Shown here: positions 32,194 through 43,379 of the stretch, in pieces
Numbering within the stretch: position 1 is the first letter of the stretch
How the letters are laid out: each line of letters opens with the position of its first letter
Origin: Vandiemenella viatica
Lineage: Eukaryota; Arthropoda; Insecta; Orthoptera; Morabidae
NCBI GenBank assembly: GCA_031002005.1
Contig: CM061921.1
Location: forward strand, 144,245,283-144,309,282
Reading direction: 5' to 3'
DNA: 64,000 nt
Translations under genes and position numbers: made by a program
The notes under the pieces: model-generated
What the model saw: only the letters and a program-made list of their open reading frames with translations
Database searches by the model: none
Told to the model about the DNA's origin: nothing

Positions 32194-32974
32194 GGGCGGC
32201 CTTTTAATTCGGAAATCACAGATCGCGAAAATGTCCTCCCTAACAGGGCATAGGCGAGCTATGTAGTTTTCTCACACACATTGAGAAGACTCTACACAGA
32301 TCTTGGATACAGAAGGCGTTAGTAAAGACATCACGAGATGCCCGAATAATCACTTTGACATTCAATCGCGAACTGGCGAACATAATTCTCAGAGGTAATT
32401 CAGTAATAGGCAGATGGAGAGCTGTGGATTCCATGAAAAACACGCTGTTGGTTGGTCAGAAGCCATGCTGCAATTTGCCGCGTATGCGTCAATGACATTG
32501 CGGTGGTTAGAACACTTCGCGATTTACCGTTACTGACACATCGTTTGAGACAGTGATGCGCTACACTGGTAATCAGTACCTAAATGGACTTTAATGATTT
32601 TTTAAAGAAAGTGGATAAGTCTTACATTCTCCACGTTGAACTTTACATTTATAAAGATTTTAGTGGCTTAGGTTACCATAAATGAGAACAGAAATAAATA
32701 TATGCAGTTATATCATTTATTCAAACATACCTAACAACAAGAATTGTTCTACAAACCAACACTGTATAAGGGTGAAAGTGATACAGGAGCACATCTTTGG
32801 AATGTCTCATCCATCAGGCAGAGACTACAACGTCTCCGATAACGCAAGTCGTGTTGACACGGGCAAACGAGATACCAGAACACAACTGATATCGGTCCAA
32901 GTCGCCACGGAGCAGGGAGGCTATAAACACAATCTGTGGTACACTTCACTATACAGGGGTCCAGGAATGAAAGC
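32194..32974. other. No recognisable feature
   Basis: The 98-codon plus frame at 32682-32978 runs up to the foldback element and shows no domain. Nothing else was recognised. Confidence 0.4.
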
Positions 32975-33623
32975 ATAATCCTGCAACCGTAAATAGGTAA
33001 CATCATTTCCTACTATATGACAAAATTTTATTTTAGTAAAAGTCTCACAATTTTCGAGATAATGGTTTTTAAAAAAAATGGAAACATGTGACTTTGTTAA
33101 GTTTATTCCATGTCATTTCTACAAATGAAGGCTTTCTGAACCCCGTTTTTTTTTTAAATTTACTCAAGGATGTTTGAGTCATCTAAAATAATGTACTTTT
33201 TTCCATAAAACGTTAAAAAACCTTTAAATACTTTGTTTTTAAATAATTATCATCAGTTTTTTGCTTCATGTTTAAAATGCAAAATGGTCTCTTTAGAAGA
33301 TTGGACTACCATAAAACAATCATTTTAAAAGAAGTATAAAATAATTATACCATTTAAGATTTATTATAAGGTTTTTTAATTTTGTAAGAAAAAAAATAAC
33401 ATTTTTTAAGATGACTCAAATATTTTTGAATATATTTTTTAAAAAAAACAGGGTTCAAAAAGTCGTAATTTGTAGAAATGACATGGAATAAACTTAACAA
33501 ATTCACAAGTTTCGAAAAAATAATTTAAAAAACCAGTATCTCAAAAATGGTGATACGTTTACCAAAATAAAAATTTATCTTATAGTAGGAAATACTGTGA
33601 CCTATCTGCGGTTGCAGGATTAT
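32975..33623. mobile_element. Foldback element with roughly 240-300-bp inverted arms
   Basis: The outer ends ATAATCCTGCAACCG (32975) and CGGTTGCAGGATTAT (ending 33623) are perfect complements. Inward, AGTTTATTCCATGTCATTTC TACAAAT-type sequence on the left at about 33100 is matched by its complement at about 33473-33498, with TTTTATTTT, CAGT and GAACCC words paired in between. The arms meet near 33300. There is no coding capacity. No clear target duplication was seen. Confidence 0.75.
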
Positions 33624-33904
33624 TCTTTAAATCCTGTAACACCTGTGTACTGACAGAGAACAATTAATGTATATACAGTATATTTGGTAATACATGCCTC
33701 CATAAAAACTCAAGCTTAATCTCGAGCGATAGCTTTGCCTTTTACATGTTCCAAAGCTATTTGCGAAGGTTTCCTTGGAATTTTTTATTTAATTTACAGT
33801 GGCACGTATGATCAGATCGTCTTCTTAATACAAATGAGATAACTTTCCGTTAGTACTTAACCAAGTTTTTACAAACTAAACAATAGTGGTAAGAGAGTAC
33901 ATTA
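33624..33904. other. No recognisable feature
   Basis: AT-rich sequence between the foldback element and the LINE-C fragment; may include more degraded LINE-C. Confidence 0.35.
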
Positions 33905-34265
33905 TTGTCAGAGGAAGGATATTTTCACATTGCATGCATTTTCTTCAAGCACCAATAACAACTTTCCAATCAGAGAATCAAGTGTCCTGTCAGTGTGACA
34001 CTTTCTCAGACTAACAATATTAACCACGCATCCTTCTATAGCATTACATTCCAAAAGCATCAATTTTCCTTCTTTCTGGTGCTCGCAAAGTCCATGAATC
34101 TCTACCATAAAGTTTTGTGCTCCTCAAATACAGTTTTAGAAGCTTCTTTCTCAGTCCCAGATTAATGTTCGAAACTAAAAGATTTCTCTTTTCCAATAAG
34201 GTCCTTTTCACTTTTGCTATTCTGCTTTTAACATAATTCCTGCTTCAGCCATCGGTTATAATTTT
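33905..34265 (-). pseudogene. LINE-C C-terminal fragment (endonuclease-reverse-transcriptase type)
   Basis: On the minus strand, from 34260 down, the reading is SRIAKVKRTLLEKRNLLVSN, then INLGLRKKLLKLYLRSTKLY, GRDSWTLRAPERRKIDAFGM and, after a frame change, CYRRM. This is the pattern after the RT core in many animal LINEs (KKFIKCYVWSVALYGSETWT-like). It is part of the C-terminal domain only. A later segment of the same kind of protein occurs separately at 53345-53580. The frame called at 33908-34108 is out of phase with the older reading and is not a gene. Confidence 0.65.
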
Positions 34266-34331
34266 ACTTCACAAGTAACAGAATTCACTTACTTCTCCCA
34301 ATACACTTTGTCCCTTTTTTTATATTCCGTC

Positions 34332-34569
34332 ACCGAGCGTGGTGGTGTAACGACTAGTGTTCTGGCCTCGCATTCGGGAGGACGGCGGTTTGAATCCCCG
34401 TCCGGGCATCCAGATTTGGGTTTTGCATGGTTTCCCAAATTACTCCTGGAAAATGCCGGGATGCTTCCCTCAAAAGGCTATGGCCGAATTCCTTCCCATT
34501 CCTTGCCCCCTCCCCCCCAATCCTTTTCCGTCTCTAAAGACCTCTCTGTTAGAGAGACGCTAAGCTATA
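34332..34569 (+). mobile_element. SINE-A copy, tail interrupted by a DNA transposon
   Basis: The head (ACCGAGCGTGGTGG), a slightly changed A box, B box (GGTTTGAATCC) and body are present. The tail ends at CGCTAAGCTATA where the TIR of the element at 34572 begins. There is a C-rich expansion (CCCCCTCCCCCCC) at 34506-34518. Confidence 0.85.
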
Positions 34570-34571
34570 TA

Positions 34572-35417
34572 CAGGGCGTTCGCCGGGAAACGCAACCCAC
34601 TGTTAGCGCTACAAGGAAGAAACTGCTCCCGGCGAGCGAGCGCTCAGTTTCCGGCATTGTTCGACCGTCGGCCGCGGACTATTTCATAATAATTACGCTT
34701 CATAAACTTCATAAATTTGTGTGCTAAGCATTTAAATGTGACGTAATTCATTAGCTTACCTTATAAAAGATGCTGGAAGTGTTGACCCTCTTGTGTAATG
34801 CACATTTCACATCTTCTGAACATATTTCGAGACACACGCTGCCCTAACTGACTTAATGATTTTTTGGGTGACTGTTCTAGTCGAAAAGCGATATCGTTAA
34901 TTTTCTCCTCTGTGAGAATACGGTTGACCGACAGTCTCTTTTTGTTAAAAAATGAACCCGTTTCTCTTACTTTTTTAACCAGACGCAGAATTGTTGATTT
35001 AGCTGGCAGTAATGCGCCAGGAAATTCGCGACGAAATTTACTGCGACACTTTTTAAACGACTTCTTCTTCACATATGTATCGTAGAGAAATATTCTTTGT
35101 TGCAAACTGTAACGTACCATAATTTTACTCACACTCAAACACGGTACAGATTAATAAGAGTATGAACCAGCCAAACCGCAAAGAAACGTTTATTCACAAC
35201 ACTGATTAATAAGAGACTGAAGTCACAAACTATCTACAATGCAAAGAAACCGTTCTTAACAATGTAAGGGTCACTGCAATGCACTGTTGGGGCAGCGGAG
35301 GTGTTAAACAGTGCGGTGATTCACGGTGCCGTGTGGCGGAAACTGCTGGGTCCACTGACCGAGCAAGTTGCCGACGGCAACAGACTGGGAGGGTAGCGTT
35401 TTCCGGCGAACGCCCTG
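34572..35417. mobile_element. Short TIR element of the Tc1/mariner type
   Basis: The TIRs CAGGGCGTTCGCCGGGAAAC (34572) and its complement ending CGCCCTG (35417) differ at few positions within the first 22 bases, and TA flanks both sides. The inside carries a 125-codon minus-strand frame and GC-rich subterminal regions with GTTGCCGACGGCAAC near 35369. At 846 bp it is too short to encode a whole transposase, so it is an internally deleted, non-autonomous copy. Confidence 0.82.
34761..35120 (-). CDS. DUF4817-like helix-turn-helix fragment of a transposase
   Basis: The protein reads VRYSLQQRIFLYDTYVKKKS, then KKCRSKFRREFPG, STILRLVKKVRETGSFFNKK and LTEEKINDIAFRLEQSPKKS with LSQLGQRVSRN. This is the N-terminal DNA-binding domain known as DUF4817, widespread in insect transposon proteins. 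I prefer the Met at 35120 (MVRYS); the upstream Met at 35138 adds MSVSKI. After about 105 residues the homology ends (MFRRCEMCITQEGQ...), so the catalytic domain is missing. The domain itself has no stop, unlike other transposon frames here. It may be a recent deletion derivative, or could still produce a DNA-binding peptide. Confidence 0.7.
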   Translation of the reverse strand: MVRYSLQQRIFLYDTYVKKKSFKKCRSKFRREFPGALLPAKSTILRLVKKVRETGSFFNKKRLSVNRILTEEKINDIAFRLEQSPKKSLSQLGQRVSRNMFRRCEMCITQEGQHFQHLL

Positions 35418-35734
35418 TATATATTCAGTCTACTGTTATTACTATCATTTCTGCTACATTCCATGACATTTGTCTTCCTTTGGTTTTAATTTAGCCCTAG
35501 TTTTTCCGTTAGCGTTTTGTTCCTATTGTTCATTAATTTCTCTATATCCTCACTCTGTTAACAGGACAATGTCATCATCAAGTCTCATTATAGTGATTGT
35601 TTCACCTTGATTATCTTATACCACATAATAATTTTTCTTTTACTACTTTTACTACTACTTCCACTACGCATAATTTGAATGTTAATGGAGATATACTATG
35701 ACCTGTATCACACCATTTTCAACTGAAGCATATC
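35418..35734. other. No recognisable feature
   Basis: AT-rich sequence between two elements. Confidence 0.4.
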
Positions 35735-35957
35735 TCTCGTGAGTCTCTAAGCGATAACGCTCTGGCCTCACATTCGGGGGATGTGGGTTCGAATCCCGGT
35801 TCGGGCATCCAGATTTAGATTTTCCTTGGTTTCCCTAAATCACTCCACCAGAATGCAGGGATGCTTCCTTCAAAAAGCCATGGCCAAATTCCTTACTGTC
35901 CTTTCCCGTCTCTAATGACCTCGATGTCGACGAGGCGTAAAGCAATAAGCAAAAAAG
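35735..35957 (+). mobile_element. SINE-A copy
   Basis: The head is shortened and changed (GAGTCTCTAAGCGATAACGC) but the B box GGTTCGAATCCC is perfect. The body and GATGTCGACGAGGCG tail are clear, followed by a short A-run. Confidence 0.85.
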
Positions 35958-38165
35958 GTGATTCTCTATTTGTATTATCATCACCTGATTCTTACATTAT
36001 AATTATCATAACACAGCAATATTTTCGTTGTTTTGGTGAGCCATGCTTGCCTTCAGTCTGAAGCATTGCTTTGAAGCAGAGTGTAAACGTTTTCTTTGAG
36101 AATTTAGTTTGTCTTCTAACGGACATCATCTTTTATTTCGAACAATAACAACGCGTATGCAGGTGGGGCAACACGAATATTTGCCGTATACTAATGTAAA
36201 GTTGAAAACATTTGACAGGAGAGTGAGTAAAAATTGTAAATATACATGCTTCGTTGAGGATATTGTCTTATTTCTTGTTTGTCTCTTTGAGATTATTATT
36301 GGTTCAAGTAATACCCATGGAAGGGTGCAGTTTAGTAGTGTTTAATGGTATAGGAAGCGAATGTAGGCGCAACCTGGTAATGTGTTAATTCTATGGACGT
36401 TGCATTGGTTTCTGCGATAAAAGACCCGTTCATGAGCCTGATTGAGGAATCTCGTCTTATAAGAGTTTCTCATGTGTCTAAGACTTTACATTCAAATAAA
36501 CTAGTGGTCCCAAATAACAATAAACTTTACAAGTATTCATTTCTTGCATTTCAATGTTTGTTCAGCTTTCGTTTTAACATTTATGTAGTCTCATATAGGT
36601 GACGACACCCACATTAATATTCAATATTGTATTATAATGTGTTTACTTAATTAATTTTCATTTTGGATATGAATAAATGTTTGTTTGTATCACTAATTCA
36701 TTTGTTAATTAAAACACATATCCCATTTCCCCGAAAAGATTACGCTGCTAAGGTGCAATAATTATAATGCAAGAACCTTTGAAAGTTAAATATTTAAATA
36801 AGAAAAAATTAATTAATTACAATGATTCATTATTAATGATTTAGATCACAGCCTCACGTTAATTACAGTTGTTAAAGTCTATGGGGTACAAAGAATGAAG
36901 CCTTATGCGTTCCAGTCCCTACTGCAGATTCGCATGCCTAGAGCTGGGTGGCTGAAGAACTTACATCAAAGTTCAACAGGTTATACAAGGAGCCCAGCTG
37001 CTGACAAAAACCAACGCTGGATTAATAGAGTTTTGTAAAGGTGGCCGACGCAGGTTTGGCCGTTTAAATACGTCTCTGTAAACCGTTTATAATTCCACAT
37101 TTCTATAGTACTTCATATTAAGAGTCAGCTTCCTAAAATTCTAGTAAATTTCTTTTAGAATAATTTTTAAATAACGTGTTTATACTTTTCGATACGCAAT
37201 GCCTATTCTGGAAGGAGCAGAAAAATTAGAATGTTTTATCTTTTAGATAATTTTATTTGAACTGCGATGGAGCGCATGCTCCGGAGGAAATTCTTGAGAG
37301 ATCTATTTTTCGCCATTATCGTGGTTGGATCTACACTTTAACGTGGAATACGAACCATGGAACGTCCTGGCATAATCATGGACAACCCTTAATACTTCTT
37401 GGCCCCTCCAGGATTTAACATTGCAAGCCAGTACTTTGAGAGCAAGCCAGCTACTACAAGACTATTACTGTACCAACAGTAATATCTTGTGACTGTAAAT
37501 AATAATTTGGTCGCCAAAACTGATTTACGTCACACCGATCAAAGCGATCAATTCAGAGAATTCGATTGTATGTTCCAGTTTCCACGTACGAATATAAGAA
37601 ACTGTGGTGCAAACAACCCTCCCTTACATCCTCCTTTAGTGATCATTAGGGTTCTGATCTCTAGGAAAAGTCATATTTTTTCCCTGCCTTCTTTTTGAGC
37701 TGAAATGTTGAATTAAACACTGATTCAACGTTTCTGATTGTATTTAAATGTATTTTATATAGCATATAAATACATATTCAGGCAATTTTCTTAATTTCGG
37801 TCATATTGCAAAAAAAAATTGTGGTCATATTATGAGGAAAAATCTGGTAATTTTTTGATAGAATTTAAAGATGAGAAGAAATTAAGATAATTATTCACAT
37901 AAATATACTCCTGTTATACATTGGGGAAAGAAGCATAACTAATTGTCACTGAATTGGTCAGAATTCACCAGTCAAGAATTAAAGTTTTAAATTACTGTCA
38001 CTCTCTAAACTTTAATAATCCGCCAGCCTTTTAAATTCAATAATGCAGCAACATCATGCCTGTGTTGAGACGCATCAATCAATGTCTCTCTTGCAAGGGC
38101 AACGCGGGACTTGAGTCCACTGTAGTGACCCACCGATGAGTTGAGAGGAACCAATTATCATCCAT
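35958..38165. other. No recognisable feature
   Basis: This is one of the longest stretches without identifiable mobile elements. It contains AT-rich sequence and small frames (36109-36345, 36393-36602, 37489-37698) that show no domain. It may be intron or intergenic. Confidence 0.4.
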
Positions 38166-38402
38166 TTTTTTTTTTACTTATTGCTTTACGCCTCGTCGAC
38201 GAATAAGGTCATTAGAGGCAGGATGGGACTGGGGAAAGGAACTGGAAGGAATTCGGCCATAGCCTTTTTGAAGGAAGCATCCCGGCATTCGCCTGAAGTG
38301 ATTTGGGGAAACTATGGAAAACCCAAATGTGGATGGGGACTCTAACCAGCGTCCTCCCAAATGCGAGGCCAGGACGTTAACCATTCACCCACCACGCTCG
38401 GT
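38166..38402 (-). mobile_element. SINE-A copy
   Basis: A nearly complete minus-strand copy from the T-run at 38165 to the ACCACGCTCGGT end of the head. Around the B box about ten bases are lost (GATGGGGACTCTAACCAGCG). AATTATCATCC before and AATTGTCTTCC after are a possible, imperfect target duplication. Confidence 0.88.
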
Positions 38403-38603
38403 AATTGTCTTCCTATGGTTCAGTATGACCAAACTGCTGCTTAACGGGAAACCCCTCCCTACCAATGTCAGGTATTCCCCATATACCAGACTCTACGCGT
38501 CGATACAAGCACAAAGCCTTCTGCCACTCACACACTGTCACCAATGCTTTTGAAAATAATCCTCAACCAGTGTTAAATATGCAGTGGATCAGTAAGTACC
38601 GCC

Positions 38604-39345
38604 ATGCTGAAAACAAATTTTTCTGAAAGTGTGACGTTACGGGGTTACGTAAAGAAATTTGTAGAGGAGTATTTTAGTGCAGATGAAAGAGTTCTTTTCT
38701 GTAAATTATGTGAAACTAAAGTGACTGCAACAAAGCGATTTGATGTGCAGCAGTACTGCAATACATCAAAACACAAGAATAACGTATCACGGTATTCAAC
38801 TCGACAAAGCAAAGAGCGACTTTTTTTTTTTTTTTGATACATCTACAGCTTCGTCGTCTTCCAAATTGTCAATTTTTTCTAAAGAACTCTGTGAAATGAT
38901 GATATCAGCCAACATCCCACGTAATAAAGTGAACAATGAGCATTTCAAATGCTTCTTGGAGAAATACACAACACAGACGATTCCAACCGAATCAACATTG
39001 AGGAAGAACTATTTATCGTCTTGTTATGAAAATTTATTGCAGAAAATCAGAACTAAGATAGACACCAATAAGATCTGGGTACCAACGGATGAAAGTACTG
39101 ATGCTTGTGGGAGACACGTTGTAAATTTGATTGTTGGAACCCTACTTTCTGACAGACAAGGTGATATATTTTTAATGAACTGTAAAGTTCTTGAATCAGT
39201 AAACCACTCAACAATTGCCGTCCGTTTCGACAATGCCATGAAACTGTTATGGAATGGTGAAGTTAAGCGAGATCATGTCTTACTAATATCTCAATGGTAC
39301 ACTGAGGCACGGCAGCAAATTATGTTGTCTACATGAAAGCGACAC
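38604..39345 (+). pseudogene. CGGBP1-like hAT transposase fragment, frameshifted at a T-run
   Basis: The first frame (38604-38837) holds a BED-type zinc finger: VLFCKLCETKVTATKRF, then QQYCNTSKHKNN. One zinc-ligand His is replaced (QQY for the expected QQH). A 15-base T-run (38821-38835) shifts the frame. From there the second frame continues SKLSIFSKELCEMMISANIP, FLEKYTTQTIPTESTLRKNY and KIWVPTDESTDACGRHVVNL, then VGTLLSDRQGDIFLMNCKVL, ending near 39336. This is the N-terminal half of the hAT-derived family that includes CGGBP1-like proteins, with the DESTD region at the first catalytic Asp. The C-terminal half (DDE remainder and dimerisation region) is missing. Confidence 0.72.
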
Positions 39346-39610
39346 TGAAATAAATAATGTACATTTGAGCATGTTTTAATGTATAATAAATTTAATGTCT
39401 GGTCATAATTCGTATCTTTTAGGTCATGTTTGCCTGCATATTTAACGAATATATATATATATTTTTTTCGTCATAAAATCCGAACCGTAGTGATCACGCT
39501 TCCAGTATGGCGTTAAAGGTGTGTATGAGATTGAATCAAACTCAAGAGTCAGAACTACTGCTGAAAGCCTACTTGAAATTAACTATCTTTTCTTTTTTCT
39601 ATAGGGCCAC
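39346..39610. other. No recognisable feature
   Basis: AT-rich, with a short AT run near 39450. Confidence 0.4.
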
Positions 39611-39985
39611 CTGAGGACCACGTGACATCGGCCACCTGTTTATACAGGTGGCCAGTGTGAATTATGAGACGGGGATGACCAGTGTCCAACTCGAATTATA
39701 ATAATAACTGTAAGACCCGCAGGTATAGTTGTGACGCCATCTGTCCGCGAAACTTGTTACTTTGTGTTCGGTATGATACGTGCACTTATGTTTCTGAAAT
39801 GTGTGGTTTGTGAGGCGGAGATAGCGGACCGTCCCAGCAGTCGCCTATGTGACTGCGGGAAACCGCCTAAAGACCGCAGCCAGGATGACCAGTAAGCCGG
39901 GACCAGAACTCGGGCCTGGTCCCGTTGAACCTCCCAGATCCAGTGTGATGGCGCCTTAGCACGCACAACCACACTGGCGGGTCGA
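39611..39985 (-). mobile_element. SINE-F candidate (tRNA-like, GC-rich head)
   Basis: On the minus strand the block near 39975-39890 reads TGTGGTTGTGCGTGCTAAGG, a plausible A box, with a weak B box downstream (GAGTTCTGGTCCCG). The body holds GGTTTCCCGCAGTCACATAG and GCGACTGCTGGGACGGTCC. The far end carries the palindrome at 39630-39653. Only one copy is present, so the family assignment rests on layout and GC content. Confidence 0.4.
39630..39653. repeat. Perfect 10-bp hairpin
   Basis: GGCCACCTGT, a TTAT loop and ACAGGTGGCC form a perfect stem-loop. Confidence 0.9.
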
Positions 39986-40290
39986 AGTAATTACTTCTAC
40001 AGTTATTTTTCATTACACCTTGCTATACGATAGGTCATAAAAAATATGGGTACTAAACATTTGTTTTATTTTCATATATTTAGGCTCATGTTTTCGGAAA
40101 ATAAAATCAACTTCTAAAAAATCAATACGATAAAAGTCTACGAAAAATTAACACCTTAGTTAATTTTTCACTAAAAACTGATTATTTTTGAGGTAATAAT
40201 AGTTGCAAACATTTTATGGCTTGTGAGAATTCGTAACAAAATTTCCAAAACAAGTTTCTTGTCACTTCGTATCGTGTTAGGTTTATACCA
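39986..40290. other. No recognisable feature
   Basis: AT-rich sequence without recognisable content. Confidence 0.4.
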
Positions 40291-40526
40291 TTTTTTTTTT
40301 ACTTATTGCTTTACGCCTCGTCGACGGCTAGGGTCATTAGAGGCGGGATGGGACTAGGGACAAGGAATGGGAAGGAATTCGACCACGGACCTTTTGAAGG
40401 AAGCATCCCGGCATTCGCCTGGAGTGATTTGGAAAAACCCAAATCTGGATGCCCGGACGGGGATTCGAACCGGCGTCCTCCCGAATACGAGGCCAGAACG
40501 TTAACCGTTCACCCACTACGCTCGGT
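40291..40526 (-). mobile_element. SINE-A copy
   Basis: A minus-strand copy from the T-run at 40291 to the head end TACGCTCGGT. The body lacks a few bases in the core (TTTGGAAAAACCCAAATCTG). The B box complement GGATTCGAACC is intact. Confidence 0.9.
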
Positions 40527-40690
40527 ATATAAAATTAAGAAACAAAGTAAGCATTCAGCCCAGATAAAGAATTTTGATCTCACTTTGTTATCATCGCATC
40601 AAAAGTGAAATATACTCATACCTATACAATATATATATATATATATATGACAACAATTGCATACCAATATAACTGACTTGTGTACTTTAA

Positions 40691-41455
40691 GGGGGGCGGG
40701 GGGGGGGGGTAGGTACAGGTATCAGGTTTCAAAAAAATGTTTTTTTTCTATCGTTTCACGAAAATAGTTATTACTTTTGTCTTCATGTTGGCAAAAAAAT
40801 TATTTAAATACCTTTGATAGTGTGGGAATTATGCGTGACTAAGCAAAGTCCTGCACGATTGATAGTTACTTAAATCTTACTGCACTTGAAGGTAATCCAA
40901 ATCTCTAACCATAAATATCTCAAAACAGCAATTCATCAATTGATTTTAAATATAAGTTTTTCCACATGCATAGATCTTTTTCATATTTGCAGGACATGTT
41001 CTATATACCAATTACTACAGCCCCTACCATTACTGTTTATGCAGCTTTTCACAAATGGAAAATATGCCTATATGTTTAAGCAAAACAAAAAAGTAAGAAT
41101 TTTAATTTCTTGATTTTTTTATTAACACCAAATATAAAGTTAAATGTGTTATATTTTTGGTTTACCTAATTGCCTGGATATTAGTTTACAAGATTAAAAA
41201 AAAAATTCTGCAAAATTCCAAATACTATGCTTTCTATCATTAAAGACGTTAATGACGACATATTTTTAACTGTCAGTTTGAATGGTATTTTAACATATCG
41301 TTAAATAATATTTTTATTTTAAAAATCAATTTTTATATATAACTATAACAGTTCTATGGAGCTACAAAATTTGAACCCTCAACTTTAAATAGATTTGGAT
41401 AAAATGAAATTTCAATTTCTACAAATATTTGTATGTGTTCGCTGTACCTACCCCC
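40691..41455. mobile_element. TTAA-flanked MITE (piggyBac-type target site)
   Basis: TTAA at 40687-40690 and 41456-41459 brackets the element. The left end is G-rich (GGGGGGCGGGG...) and then GGTAGGTACAG; the right end is GTGTTCGCTGTACCTACCCCC. TAGGTACAG pairs with CTGTACCTA. No coding capacity is left. Assignment to piggyBac rests on the TTAA target only. Confidence 0.6.
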
Positions 41456-41459
41456 TTAA

Positions 41460-42176
41460 TTAACGTATTGAAACCAATAAACTATTTTTATATCTGCAAA
41501 TTAATCTGAAGGACGTTTTTATTGTCAACACACAGTTTTATTTGGAAACGCACCGTTAAGAAGTTACAGCACAACTCTACCTGTAGGAGACTTGGTTTAC
41601 TAGATGGTAATATTCTAATGTCATTGTTCAAGGTATGGTAAAGTCCAGCATTAAGTGATGGAAAGTGGCTAAAATCGCTAAATTTCTCATAGCCCAAAAA
41701 ACTAATACTTCTTAAATCGAGGGTCATTGGATTCTTTAAAGAGAACGCAGACGTTATGTCATTTGGAGACAGCGGTACCACAAGGATTTTCTGGATGCAA
41801 ATTTTAGATGCTGTTGTTGTACTCGCAAATTCTGCACCGTATGTAGCGTTTGTGCAGTGTTACGTTTATTATATTTCTGGTTCCATCTTCTAAAGCCACA
41901 TGAAAGAAGCGCGCACTAGTAGAGGAAGGGAAATACGAGATGGCAGAGCAGTGTGTGCAGATAAAATTACGCCCGGAGTGCATTCATGTCAGACGACAAG
42001 TAGTGAGACGGAACGGGAAATGAAGGCACTATGGTGTAGAATGTGACCAGGCATTGTAGAAAGCATGTACCACTGACTTTATTTAAACATGACAGCATTC
42101 TGCTTGTCTGGTATTCGGTTATATTACCAGATAGATAACGTCTGGAAATTTTCCAAGCTACGATAATCTGGCAGTA
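41460..42176. other. No recognisable feature
   Basis: The 97-codon minus-strand frame at 41488-41781 shows no domain. No repeat was recognised. Confidence 0.4.
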
Positions 42177-42406
42177 CCGAGCGAGGTGGGTGAGCGGTAA
42201 CGCTCGGCTCTGGCACTGAAAAGGACGCGGGTTCATATCCCTGTTCGGCCATACAGATCTCTATTTTCAATGGTTTACCTAGATCACTCTAGGCGAATGC
42301 TGTGATGGTTCCTTCAAAAGGCTATAGCCGAAATCCTTCCCGTTCCATGTCCCATTCTTCGCCCACCTCTAATGACGTCAGAAGGCGTAAAGCCTAAAGG
42401 AAAAAT
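42177..42406 (+). mobile_element. SINE-A copy
   Basis: The head ACCGAGCGAGGTGGGTGAGC and a changed B box (GGTTCATATCCC) are followed by the body (CAGATCTCTATTTTCAATGG) and a tail with a shortened CGACG part. Confidence 0.85.
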
Positions 42407-43379
42407 CAAATTGGCAGTAAATATAGTTACATTTTACAATCACCTGAATTCTGTTTCGATAACTATCCCTGGACAGACCACTGAAACTAATTTGTTAAAA
42501 TGTTCCGGAAAGCATATTGGATTACACAGATCAGCGTTGTACGCAATAATTAGTATTTTATTATTTATATTTTGAATTATAGGCAGTAAAAAAGTACTCA
42601 TTTTTCCAATACTTTATAACAAATCTACTCGTATTTTACCTTCTTCGTTTCTGGTTTTTACGTAAAGCTGTACAAATAAATTTCTAGAAATGAATGTGTG
42701 GAAACAGACTGCATCTTTCAATACGAGAAATTAAACACTTCTAAACGACGTTAACACTTTTTTTTTTTTCTTATTACAAAATAAACTTCAGACTAGTAAT
42801 AATTTATAGTATTATGTGGCGAAGCTATTCAAACCGTCGCTTTTTGACGGTTCGTTTTTGATTAAATATCCTTCTTCGTTAAGAATGTTTCAAATTTAAA
42901 ATCAAAACAGAAAATAGATATTAATTTTCTTTAATTTCCAGACCGTCCATTCTGATTGAAGTCATTCCAGATGTGCACTAAATGAATTCACAGTAAATCT
43001 AAAACGTGATCTCTTTTCTCACCTCTCGAAAATATTTTTGTACATTTATCAGAATAGCTCGGTAATTATTTCCAGAATTATTGGCTTCTACAGGCAATCG
43101 TGATAAAGGCAATTAATATATCGTGTTCCATAATTGATCTCGCTTACAAATAATAATACAAAAATATTCGTAATTGCCTAACTTCACTTTTTTTTATTCC
43201 TTTTTAAATGAACTCTGGGCATATTCCATCACACACAGCATCAAGTCGAGACTGTCCAAACGACCCACCAGCCCTGATACTTTATGCCTTGCATACAGTA
43301 TGATGGCAAGGGCATTTCTCCGTTGCCTTAAGCTCTTTTCCTATGATGTCATGCTCGATTCCGTGTGGTTACCATGGAG
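42407..43379. other. No recognisable feature
   Basis: AT-rich sequence. No frame or repeat was recognised. Confidence 0.4.
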
